Origin: Armatimonadota bacterium
GTDB lineage: Bacteria; Armatimonadota; Abditibacteriia; CG2-30-59-28
DNA length: 7,705 nucleotides
Assembly: GCA_016199605.1 (NCBI GenBank)
Contig: JACQGJ010000679.1
Span: 1 to 7,705, forward strand
Reading direction: 5' to 3'
Below, one piece after another: positions 1-5,987 of this stretch. The position numbers were made by a program, and so were the translations under genes. Position 1 is the first letter of the stretch. Every line of letters starts with the position of its first letter. The notes under the pieces are model-generated. The model saw only the letters and a list, made by a program, of their open reading frames with translations. It had not been told where the DNA came from and made no database searches.

Positions 1-1725
1 GAGATTCCCTGACTCGAGGAAATACAGCTTCCCTTCCGCGAGGGCATACTCGATCGTGTGACCGATGGTGAGGGTGAGATAACTGTCGGCATCACACTGG
101 GGTTTCCACGATTTCTCCTGACCACGAAAAGCGCCGGCGGTTTTCTTCAGAAAGGTGTCCATGTAAACGCAATCGTAGTACCGCCGGAAGTAACGCCCTC
201 CCCAATAGAGACCCATGAGTGGAAAAGTCGTGTGGTTCCAGATGATGGTGTCGTTCTCCTCCAGATTGCCGTAATCGGCCGTTTGCCCGATCAGGGAATA
301 GAGAAAACGCAGCAGCATGTTGGTGTAGCGGAGTCTCTCTTCGTCAGTAAAGACCGGGGCTTCCTCCACGGCATCCCACGCTGCGAAGATAAAGCGGGAG
401 TTGGTTTCCTCGGGCCACGAGGGGTGTCGATCAGGATCCTGGTCGTAGAGTTTCGCCATCGCCTCCAGAACTCTCTTGCCGGCCTGGAGGTAGGGCTCCT
501 CGCCGGTGACCAGATACTTCAGAGCCAACTCCTGAAACGCCAGCAGACCTGGCGTCGCTTCTGCTGTGAGGAGTGACTTGGCTTCGGCCTCGGTGAGGTC
601 GTGATCCGGTAACGTGACATTAGTGTACTCCTTGCCTTCAACGACGTAACCGGCCTCGCGCTGGCCGGCAGGAGGCAACTTCACCTTCAAGGTGTACGGG
701 AGAGAGAGGTTCCTGCCTTCACTGACCGTGGACTCAAAATCGCCGACGGCCCGCGCGACGCCCTCGAGGGTGGAGCCACCGAGAACCAGCACGTTGTGGC
801 CTCCCGTCCACGGGTAGGGATTGTGGACCGTCTGGAAAAGGTACCCGTCCTTCCCGGGGCAAAGAGAGTCGAGGTAGAGGTAGTGATTCCAGTAGAGCCG
901 CTCAATCAATTTGTTGTTGATCATCTGACCGAGGGCGATGACTGTTGTCTTCTCAGGATCAACATCGGCAATGGAGGTGCGGACGACGGGCTTCGCTCCC
1001 GTTCTCTTTGTGAGTATAGCGGCCACTCGCTCACCCAACTCGCGATACCCAGGCTCGTCCGGGGTGAGAATCGCGCAGAGGGCGTTGCCGTCGGCGACCA
1101 GAGGCGTCGTCAGGTACATTGGTTTCAGAACCGGAAAGGCCGTCGGTGGATTGCCCATTCGTATCAACTCCTGCAAGTCCTCTCTTGTGGCGGGTCCGTA
1201 GACTTCCATCTCCCCCACAACGGGGTGTGCCCGCGCGCCTTCGCTCTTGCCCGCGAGCGACTGGAACCGGATCGCCTTCACGACGGCGGGCTTCAGATCG
1301 AGGGTTGCCCACTCTCCCCAGGTGGCGTTCCCTTTGACCTCCGCGAGCGTCGTCTCAAAGTCGCCATCGCCGTCACAGTCTGCGACGACACGGTACGCGG
1401 TGGAGTAGTAGGCCCTCTCGCCTTGTAGTATCCGAATCCTCTCGATCTGCTGAACCGTGGGGAAAGTGAGGGTGACTGCGCCTTCGCCTTTCGACAGAAC
1501 CGCGAACACCAGCCCCTGCCGGGGATTGCCGTCGGTGACCGCTTTGAGGCTGTCGCCGTCCGCCTCGGGGGCGCATGTGATGGAAGCAAGAGGGGCGAGG
1601 TTTACCAACGCACCGTCGGCAAATCCGCGATGGCAGAAGCAGAGGGCGGCGAGAACCGCGCTCGTCAGGCACAGAGCCTGTCTTAGGGATTCACAGCGCC
1701 GATGTCGCACGAAAGAAGCAACCAT
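1..1725 (-). CDS. Large exported protein, discoidin-like N-terminus, probable carbohydrate-active enzyme (partial, C-terminus outside window)
   Basis: One uninterrupted frame of 575 codons runs from an ATG at 1725 to the left window edge, so the C-terminus is missing. An in-frame TGA lies just upstream (1738-1740), and a GGAG Shine-Dalgarno sits six bases before the ATG, which fixes the start. Residues 1-37 look like a Sec signal peptide: basic N-terminus, hydrophobic core around 17-31, probable cleavage after GFA. Residues about 40-178 resemble an F5/8-type C (discoidin) carbohydrate-binding module, with a DGDGDFE acidic loop near 118-124. Residues about 200-340 look like the alpha/beta domain found ahead of the catalytic domain in GH20/GH67-type enzymes (strand-turn VLVLGGST, then EGVARAVGDF). 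From about 380 it is helical and rich in Trp and Tyr, like an alpha/alpha-toroid lyase or hydrolase. The role is probably extracellular or periplasmic glycan breakdown. Domain calls are by eye; the family and active site are not identified. Confidence 0.85.
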   Translation of the reverse strand, partial: MVASFVRHRRCESLRQALCLTSAVLAALCFCHRGFADGALVNLAPLASITCAPEADGDSLKAVTDGNPRQGLVFAVLSKGEGAVTLTFPTVQQIERIRILQGERAYYSTAYRVVADCDGDGDFETTLAEVKGNATWGEWATLDLKPAVVKAIRFQSLAGKSEGARAHPVVGEMEVYGPATREDLQELIRMGNPPTAFPVLKPMYLTTPLVADGNALCAILTPDEPGYRELGERVAAILTKRTGAKPVVRTSIADVDPEKTTVIALGQMINNKLIERLYWNHYLYLDSLCPGKDGYLFQTVHNPYPWTGGHNVLVLGGSTLEGVARAVGDFESTVSEGRNLSLPYTLKVKLPPAGQREAGYVVEGKEYTNVTLPDHDLTEAEAKSLLTAEATPGLLAFQELALKYLVTGEEPYLQAGKRVLEAMAKLYDQDPDRHPSWPEETNSRFIFAAWDAVEEAPVFTDEERLRYTNMLLRFLYSLIGQTADYGNLEENDTIIWNHTTFPLMGLYWGGRYFRRYYDCVYMDTFLKKTAGAFRGQEKSWKPQCDADSYLTLTIGHTIEYALAEGKLYFLESGNL

Positions 1726-1731
1726 GTCATA

Positions 1732-1736
1732 CTCCG
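1732..1736 (-). promoter_or_regulatory. Shine-Dalgarno of the exported protein
   Basis: The minus strand reads CGGAG six bases before the ATG at 1725. It supports that start over any internal Met. The 122 bp between this site and the terminator at 1848-1877 contain a TTGACT (1778-1783, minus), but I see no convincing -10 at normal spacing, so no promoter is called there. Confidence 0.6.
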
Positions 1737-1847
1737 CTCATCAATCGATCACTCTACAGGGGATTACATTCGCAGGTAGTCAAGGGAATCCTCCTGTTCT
1801 CCCAGCTTGCTTGATCTTTCGCGTGGAGCTTTATGCCACGGAAAGAA

Positions 1848-1877
1848 ATGCCCTCCGACACGTTGTTCGGAGGGCAT
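1848..1877 (-). terminator. Rho-independent terminator after grxD
   Basis: A perfect 11-bp stem (ATGCCCTCCGA paired with TCGGAGGGCAT) with an 8-base loop begins about 34 bases past the grxD stop. On the minus strand it is followed by TTTCTTTCC, a broken U-tract. The GC-rich stem plus T-rich tail fits an intrinsic terminator ending the hydrolase-bolA-grxD group. It separates that group from the exported-protein gene. The U-tract is interrupted by C, so termination may be incomplete. Confidence 0.75.
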
Positions 1878-1910
1878 CCCTGGCCTGTATGATCGTGAGG
1901 AAGGGGCCGT

Positions 1911-2243
1911 CTAACCGGACGCGGCCTGAATCTTCTGCTGAAGCTCGCCGGTTGAGAACAGCTCATTGGTGATGTCGCATCCGCCAATGAACTCGCCACC
2001 GACGAAAACCTGTGGGATGGTGTCCCAACCTGTGAACACCTTGATCCCTTCCCAGGCGTCAGGGTTTTCCAACACGTTGACGTGGCCTACCTCCACGCCC
2101 AGTTCCTTGAAAGGTCGCACCGCTCCAGCGGAGAATCCACACATCGGGAAATCAGGGGTGCCTTTCATATACAACATCACCTTGTTCTCGGTGATCTCTC
2201 TCTTGAATTGTTCCTCCAACTCCTTTGGCAAACCATTTGCCAT
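1911..2243 (-). CDS. grxD: Monothiol (CGFS) glutaredoxin, Grx4/GrxD family
   Basis: This 110-residue protein has the full signature of Grx4/Grx5 single-domain monothiol glutaredoxins. K27 precedes GTPDFPMCGFS, with the active-site Cys at 35 in CGFS. The cis-proline motif TIPQVF is at 75-80, and the glutathione-binding GGCD is at 87-90. CGFS glutaredoxins bind a [2Fe-2S] cluster between two subunits using two glutathiones and pass it to target proteins; they are poor disulfide reductases. The length matches the family. The ATG at 2243 has a GGGAG Shine-Dalgarno about nine bases upstream. It follows the bolA gene by 105 bp on the same strand. Grx4 and BolA form heterodimers bridging a [2Fe-2S] cluster in bacteria and eukaryotes, so the pairing supports a role in Fe-S trafficking or iron sensing. 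Glutathione or a substitute thiol is implied but not shown here. Confidence 0.97.
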   Translation of the reverse strand: MANGLPKELEEQFKREITENKVMLYMKGTPDFPMCGFSAGAVRPFKELGVEVGHVNVLENPDAWEGIKVFTGWDTIPQVFVGGEFIGGCDITNELFSTGELQQKIQAASG

Positions 2244-2348
2244 ACAAGTTCGCTCCCTTCTTAAGTAGTAAGGACCGTTTATGACTCAGTGAACCGCGGG
2301 ACGTGACGGTCCCCACTCACGCCGCCGCTCGACGAGTCACGCCACCAG
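2244..2348. other. bolA-grxD intergenic gap
   Basis: This 105-bp gap holds the grxD Shine-Dalgarno. It also contains a weak dyad: GGACCGT (2272-2278) pairs with ACGGTCC (2306-2312) across a 27-base loop. The loop is too long for a confident terminator. It might trim or moderate readthrough between the two genes, but nothing decisive is visible. Confidence 0.3.
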
Positions 2349-2573
2349 TCAGGGCGTACACGTCTTCAGCCCAAGCGCGTGGACGTCCATCCCCTCGAGG
2401 GCTTTGTAAACCATCTTATGCTGCTCGATCAAGCTCTTGCCGATGAACTCCTCGGCAGTCACGTTCGCCTGAAAGTGGTTGCCATCCCCGGCGGTATCTT
2501 CTACCTCCACCTCTGCCTCAGGCATTGCGTCCAGGATGGCATTCTTTATTTCCTCAGGTTTGAACTCCGGCAC
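2349..2573 (-). CDS. BolA/IbaG family protein, partner of Grx4
   Basis: This is a 74-residue protein with the BolA fold signature. GDGNHFQANVTAEEF at 29-43 is the variable loop and strand carrying conserved His33. It is followed by GKSLIEQHKMVYKAL (45-59), matching the helix that usually reads GKSLVxRHRxVY, and by the C-terminal VHALGLKT (64-71) with the invariant HAL. It is short like IbaG/BolA2 proteins rather than E. coli BolA, so no symbol is assigned. The start is a GTG at 2573, with AAGGAAGG about nine bases upstream. BolA proteins co-ligate a [2Fe-2S] cluster with a CGFS glutaredoxin through conserved His residues; the glutaredoxin gene is the next one downstream. Function is inferred from family and context. 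Confidence 0.95.
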   Translation of the reverse strand: MPEFKPEEIKNAILDAMPEAEVEVEDTAGDGNHFQANVTAEEFIGKSLIEQHKMVYKALEGMDVHALGLKTCTP

Positions 2574-2619
2574 CGTTTACACCTTCCTTAGTAGTTCGTT
2601 TCACAAATGCTTTCCGAGT

Positions 2620-2713
2620 TGTCATTGCGACGACCAGAGGGAGGAAGCAATCTCCTCCGACCAGCGCGACAAATCTTGGGGATTGCTTCCTCCCTCTGGT
2701 CGTCGCAATGACA
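2620..2713. repeat. Long perfect inverted repeat, dispersed-palindrome (MITE/REP-like) element
   Basis: Two 33-base arms (2620-2652 and 2681-2713) are exact reverse complements separated by 28 bases. The arm opens GTCATTGCGACGACC and ends GGAAGCAATC. The outer CATTGCGA and inner GAAGCAATC ends resemble a class of palindromic repeats seen in many copies in diverse environmental bacterial genomes; that resemblance is from memory. No ORF or transposase lies inside. It sits between the hydrolase stop and the bolA start, so in RNA it would form a very stable hairpin that could block readthrough or stabilise mRNA ends. There is no U-tract after the stem in either direction, so it is not a typical intrinsic terminator. 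Confidence 0.9.
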
Positions 2714-2743
2714 TTCCCGGAACGTACTTACGAGAAGCTGTAC

Positions 2744-3511
2744 TCAGAGAGCTTTGTAGACCGTTTCGAGATTGCTCGCATGTTTCCAGGCTGTGAGTCG
2801 CCACCAGTCGAGCATGTCGGCGGGAGGGTGAACCATCGCCTTGACCTCTTCGAGAGTCTTCCCGGACCTCTGGAGTTCCGGCACCGTCGCAACGGTCTCG
2901 TTGTAGTAATCGAGATACCGCTTCACGTTCTCCAACTTGAGCAAGGGACCGTGCCCGCAGACCACTGTATCGGCGTCATACTGGAGGATACGGCCAAGAA
3001 CCTCACGCGTTCTATCAGTGGTTTCCTTGTCCCACTGCCGCTGCATGAAAAGGCCCCAACCGAACAGGTCGGCGATGTGAAGCACTTTGGCCCAGGGAAA
3101 GTAAACAACCGAATCCGCGGGTGTGTGTGTGCCTCCCAGCCACTCGATGTGAACCTCCCGGTCGCCGGAGGCCAGCGTATGACGATCTCGGTAAGTGAGG
3201 TCCGGGTTCCCATCCGGGTCCGAGGACTTGGGAGCGCACGACTCATGAGCAATCACCGTCGCCCCTGCTTTCGCCCAGATCGGGTTGCACGCGATGTGAT
3301 CTGCATCCCAGTGGGTGTTGATAATCCACCGAATCGGCTTGCCCGCACTTCTGGCGACCTCTTCCTCAATCACGGGGGCCATTTTGGTCTCTTCCTGGGT
3401 GTCAATGACGACCACGCCTTCGCCCAGGTCAGCCCAGGCACAATTGTCGACGGCCTGACGAACCCAGACGCCTGGTCCCACTTCTACGACTTCACCCTCC
3501 ACGAATGCCAT
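2744..3511 (-). CDS. Metallo-beta-lactamase-fold hydrolase with variant HxDxDH metal motif
   Basis: This is a 255-residue MBL-superfamily protein. The first motif is NTHWDADHI. With the start at 3511 its ligands would be His67, Asp69, Asp71 and His72; the usual HxHxDH has a His where this protein has Asp69. Later ligand motifs are intact: GGTHTPAD (His129), HIADLFGWG (Asp148) and CGHGPL (His187). The C-terminal third is helical and contains a W-W pair (LDWWRL). It has no signal peptide, so it is probably cytoplasmic. I chose the ATG at 3511 because AGAGGAG lies eight bases upstream; an in-frame ATG at 3541 would add ten residues but falls at the edge of a strong hairpin and lacks a good ribosome site. 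The family includes glyoxalase II, thioesterases, sulfatases and lactonases, and the substrate cannot be assigned. bolA follows on the same strand after 170 bp. Confidence 0.93.
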   Translation of the reverse strand: MAFVEGEVVEVGPGVWVRQAVDNCAWADLGEGVVVIDTQEETKMAPVIEEEVARSAGKPIRWIINTHWDADHIACNPIWAKAGATVIAHESCAPKSSDPDGNPDLTYRDRHTLASGDREVHIEWLGGTHTPADSVVYFPWAKVLHIADLFGWGLFMQRQWDKETTDRTREVLGRILQYDADTVVCGHGPLLKLENVKRYLDYYNETVATVPELQRSGKTLEEVKAMVHPPADMLDWWRLTAWKHASNLETVYKAL

Positions 3512-3537
3512 GTGTTTGACTCCTCTGAAAATAGTAA

Positions 3538-3612
3538 TCACCCGTTCGTCCAGGAGTGGCGAACTCTGCGAGTTCGAGCACTCCTGGACGAACGGCCCTC
3601 CACGAATGCCAT
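3538..3612 (-). CDS. Candidate 24-codon leader ORF upstream of the hydrolase
   Basis: The ATG at 3612 has an excellent ribosome site (GAAGGAG, seven bases upstream) and opens with the same six residues as the hydrolase, MAFVEG. It then continues through both arms of the 3542-3595 hairpin as a basic stretch (RSSRSARTRRVRHSWTNG) and stops at TGA 3538-3540. The stop lies 27 bases before the hydrolase ATG at 3511. Either this is a real leader peptide whose translation opens or closes the hairpin, or it is the decayed original start of the hydrolase, displaced by an insertion. Sequence alone does not separate these. Confidence 0.35.
   Translation of the reverse strand: MAFVEGRSSRSARTRRVRHSWTNG
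3542..3595 (-). repeat. Strong nested hairpin in the hydrolase leader
   Basis: A perfect 17-bp stem (3542-3558 with 3579-3595, arm starting CCGTTCGTCC) encloses a second 7-bp stem (CGAACTC 3560-3566 with GAGTTCG 3570-3576) and a three-base TGC loop. There is only a small bulge between the stems. It lies 31 bases upstream of the hydrolase ATG. It is not followed by a U-tract, so it is not an obvious terminator. It could be an mRNA regulatory or stability element, or a mobile palindromic insert. Confidence 0.88.
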
Positions 3613-3760
3613 GTTTTTACTCCTTCGCAATCTGGCAGCAAGCAGTCCGTCGCCCGACTCGAACGACCCATAGGGATGTTCTTCACGGAGCTGCAGGACA
3701 TTCCAGCCAATGACAAGCATGACTCATAGTCGCGAAATTTCAAGCCCCGTGGTCCATTTC

Positions 3761-3789
3761 TTGACCTCCCGCGGGCCGGTCAATATACT
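3761..3789 (+). promoter_or_regulatory. Sigma70-type promoter of the amidase gene, overlapped by a dyad
   Basis: TTGACC (3761-3766) and TATACT (3784-3789) are separated by exactly 17 bases, close to the vegetative consensus. The spacer ends in GGTCAA (3778-3783), the reverse complement of the -35, with CCCGCGGG (3768-3775) near the centre. The whole 23-bp element is therefore close to a palindrome and could bind a dimeric regulator that covers the -35. Transcription would start near 3795-3797, only a few bases before the ATG at 3800. Confidence 0.7.
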
Positions 3790-3799
3790 AAAGGCCACC

Positions 3800-4501
3800 A
3801 TGCGTCCTAAAGACACCAACACGCGCCTGCGCACCGTCCCTTCCCCGAGGTCGAAGCGCCCCTCCCCTCGACGGCCCGGGACTCCAACCCGCAGGCGGCG
3901 CTATATGGGTGTGAAACGGTTGGCCTTGTTGCTGGTGTTGGTCTTCTGTACGTGGGTCCTCCATGAACGCTCGTCTCACCGACGTCACGGCCCCCGCGGC
4001 ATCGTTATCCACCACACGGCAAGTCCGGGAAAGCTCCATGGAGAACTGGTGAGCGCCAGCATGATAGACGAATGGCACACCCGGCGGGGCTTCCACAAGG
4101 AATACAACGGCAAGGTCTATCACATCGGATACCACTACGTGATTCGCATCGACGGGGTGATTGAGCGAGGCCGACCGGAAGGTTGCCGGGGGGCCCATGC
4201 AACCAAAGGGAACGACTGCCTCGGAATCTGTCTCGTGGGGAATTTCACACGGAGGGCCAGGGGTCTGACCTTCCCTTCCCGGCCTACGCCGCAGCAGATG
4301 GCGGCCCTGCATCACTTACTGGAGGTACTGGTGGACCGCTACCGGTTCAGATCCGCTCAGATCCATACCCATCGAGAAGTGGATGGGGACACGGCCTGTC
4401 CAGGGGATAGATTCCCCATCGCGCAGGTCAGAAAGTGGGTGAAAGATTTGGACGGCAACAGGCGACTGGCCTCCATCTTTGGCCGCTCTTCAAGGCACTG
4501 A
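3800..4501 (+). CDS. Membrane-anchored N-acetylmuramoyl-L-alanine amidase (Amidase_2/PGRP fold)
   Basis: This zinc amidase cleaves the bond between N-acetylmuramic acid and L-alanine of the peptidoglycan stem peptide. From the ATG at 3800 it has 233 residues. Residues 1-38 are a basic, proline-rich tail. Residues 41-54 are one hydrophobic segment (signal anchor), and the remainder is extracytoplasmic. Amidase_2 motifs follow in order: GIVIHHTAS (zinc His71 or His72), GYHYVI with a likely catalytic Tyr, GAHA (131-134), GICLVGNF (142-149), then THRE (zinc His191) and TACPG (zinc Cys200). The predicted transcript would be nearly leaderless for the 3800 start. An in-frame ATG at 3905 (MGVKRLALLL) has an AGGCGG six bases upstream and would remove the basic tail; it is a credible alternative. 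It is the only plus-strand gene and ends 28 bp from the convergent yidC end, with no clear terminator between them. Likely role: cell-wall turnover or recycling. Confidence 0.92.
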   Translation: MRPKDTNTRLRTVPSPRSKRPSPRRPGTPTRRRRYMGVKRLALLLVLVFCTWVLHERSSHRRHGPRGIVIHHTASPGKLHGELVSASMIDEWHTRRGFHKEYNGKVYHIGYHYVIRIDGVIERGRPEGCRGAHATKGNDCLGICLVGNFTRRARGLTFPSRPTPQQMAALHHLLEVLVDRYRFRSAQIHTHREVDGDTACPGDRFPIAQVRKWVKDLDGNRRLASIFGRSSRH

Positions 4502-4529
4502 CCTCCGGAGAAGTCCCAGGCGATCCCGC

Positions 4530-5987
4530 CTACTTCTTCTTCCGGCGTCGCCTTCGTTGGGATCCTGCGGTGGTCTTTTCATTGAGTTGGGGTCCGGCGT
4601 TGGCTTTTTCATTTGAGTCCGCGGGGGGTGTCGGCGGCTGCAACGGCTTGATCCGACCGGCCAGGCCACCGAGGTTCTGTTTCTCTTCTTCCCGGTCCCA
4701 CTTCCGGTACATCATCAGTTGCTGGGCCGTCTGCATCACATTGAAGGTTATCCAGTAGAGGACAAAAGCCGCGGGGAAAGTACGGCAGATCATCACGAAC
4801 ATGATGGGCATCATCCACGTCATCATCTTCTGCTGCTGTTGCTGCGCCGGATCGACCGTGGGCATGGTCGTGAGTTTTGTGGAGAAGATCATGCTGACCC
4901 CGTAGAGGATCAGCAGGGGCATATCTGGCATGGCCAGGTTGTCGATCCAGAGGAAATCGGCATGGTAGAACTGACAGCGGTAGCTCATGATGGCCCGGTA
5001 GAGCAGAATCAGCACCGGCATCTGGATGAGCATCGGCAGACATCCTCCCATGGGATTCACCCCATGGGCCTTGTAGAGCGCCATCACCTCCTGGTTCATC
5101 TTCTGGGGATTGGCCTTTTCCCCTTTGTACTTCTCCTGGATTTTCTTCATCTCAGGCTGAACCTTCTGCATTTCCCGCATCGATTTGAAGGAAGCCTTGT
5201 TGAGGGGCTGCAGCAGCAGCTTGACGACTACCCCAAACAGGATGATGGCGAAGGCGTAGCTGTAATGCTTGTTGCGACCGAACAGCGTTACGAAGTGATC
5301 GAGTACCTGGTAAAGAGGATCCTTCCGGTTCAAGGGTTCGATCCGCTGGCAGACGGCCTGCATAATGGGTTCCGGCTTCCTGTCGGGAAAGTGTATCAGG
5401 CTCTGCGACGGCGTTTTCAGAATCCCGGCAAACCAGCCGGGGCTCAGAAACGGTTGCGGCTTGGCGCTTGTTTGGTCCACAAGGAAGGTTCTTTCGACGC
5501 GCTCAAACTCTTTCTTGCCTTCCCGGTGACCCTTGTTCTCAGACTCATCCCAGATGAGACAAGCGCGGCGGTAGGCAGCAGTCGGACCGTAAGGCGTTCG
5601 CGAGTATTTCTTGGAAAACACCAGGTAGGAGTTGGCAGCCGACTTGGGATCCTTAAGGACGGTCTCCTGTATGTAGGCCACGCGGAGCTTACACCACCCG
5701 GCGTGGTTGAGGAGGTCCGGAGGCGCGGACCGGGTCTTGTCGTATTTGTCGAATTCCTGCTTGAGCCGGTCAACTTCCTTCTTGGCGGCTTCTGCGGACC
5801 CAAGGCCCTTCGTATCCATGGCCTCTTTGATCGAGCGCAGACGCTGCTCAACTTTTTGCGCGTCTGGCTGACCGGGATTAGGCTTGCCGACCTTCTTTGC
5901 AAAGTAAATCTGGAAGGCAAGGGAGACGAGAAGAGCCAAAAGCATCCCGACGAGCATCGAGGGTGCTGGACGATTCTGTTGTTGCAT
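4530..5987 (-). CDS. yidC: YidC/Oxa1-family membrane protein insertase with helical N-terminal domain
   Basis: This inserts and folds inner-membrane proteins, alone or with SecYEG. It has 485 residues. An N-terminal membrane segment (11-30) is followed by about 200 extracytoplasmic residues. The conserved insertase core starts near 225: HYSYAFAIILFGVVVKLLLQ (241-260), a charged cytoplasmic hairpin with QPEMKKIQEKYKG (277-289), NPMGGCLPMLIQMPVLILLY (311-330) and FPAAFVLYWITFN (404-416). The groove residue that is Arg in E. coli YidC is Lys256 here. The N-terminal region is not the beta-sandwich P1 domain of Gram-negative YidC. It is helical; residues 37-85 look coiled-coil, and 97-145 look TPR-like (YLVFSKKYSRTPYGPTAAYR). 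The C-terminus is a basic tail, RRRRRKKK, of the kind that contacts ribosomes in some homologues. The ATG directly follows the yidD stop, with GGAG six bases upstream, implying translational coupling. Confidence 0.97.
   Translation of the reverse strand: MQQQNRPAPSMLVGMLLALLVSLAFQIYFAKKVGKPNPGQPDAQKVEQRLRSIKEAMDTKGLGSAEAAKKEVDRLKQEFDKYDKTRSAPPDLLNHAGWCKLRVAYIQETVLKDPKSAANSYLVFSKKYSRTPYGPTAAYRRACLIWDESENKGHREGKKEFERVERTFLVDQTSAKPQPFLSPGWFAGILKTPSQSLIHFPDRKPEPIMQAVCQRIEPLNRKDPLYQVLDHFVTLFGRNKHYSYAFAIILFGVVVKLLLQPLNKASFKSMREMQKVQPEMKKIQEKYKGEKANPQKMNQEVMALYKAHGVNPMGGCLPMLIQMPVLILLYRAIMSYRCQFYHADFLWIDNLAMPDMPLLILYGVSMIFSTKLTTMPTVDPAQQQQQKMMTWMMPIMFVMICRTFPAAFVLYWITFNVMQTAQQLMMYRKWDREEEKQNLGGLAGRIKPLQPPTPPADSNEKANAGPQLNEKTTAGSQRRRRRKKK

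Larger units (their letters stand above)
3495..3624 (-). repeat. Direct repeat of the hydrolase start region (about 30 bp, offset 101 bp)
   Basis: The 19 bases at 3495-3513 recur exactly at 3596-3614, and similarity continues with one indel and one mismatch to 3524 and 3624. Each copy carries, on the minus strand, a GGAG ribosome site, an ATG and the codons for MAFVEG. The second copy directly abuts the right arm of the hairpin at 3542-3595. The arrangement looks like a local duplication or an insertion that copied the target. Confidence 0.85.

Noticed and set aside
58..1428. Plus-strand open frames of 172 and 210 codons
   Set aside because: They are antisense to the continuous 575-codon minus-strand frame, which has a ribosome site, signal peptide and domain-like sequence; the plus frames have none.
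1755..1783. Possible promoter (TTGACT at 1778-1783, minus) for the exported-protein gene
   Set aside because: No convincing -10 at 16-18 bases; the best candidate needs a 19-base spacer and is a poor match.
2708..3673. 321-codon plus-strand frame over the hydrolase
   Set aside because: Antisense shadow of the MBL gene; its first codons also lie inside the inverted repeat.
3492..3743. 83-codon minus-strand frame and a 60-codon overlapping frame upstream of the hydrolase
   Set aside because: No family resemblance or ribosome site at their starts; the only credible start in the area is the ATG at 3612, reported as a leader ORF.
4005..4020. TTATCCACC resembling a DnaA box
   Set aside because: A single near-match inside the coding sequence for the amidase IHHT motif; no cluster and no AT-rich unwinding element.
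4502..4529. Bidirectional terminator between the convergent amidase and yidC genes
   Set aside because: Only a short CTCCGGAG palindrome is present; no adequate stem or U-tract.
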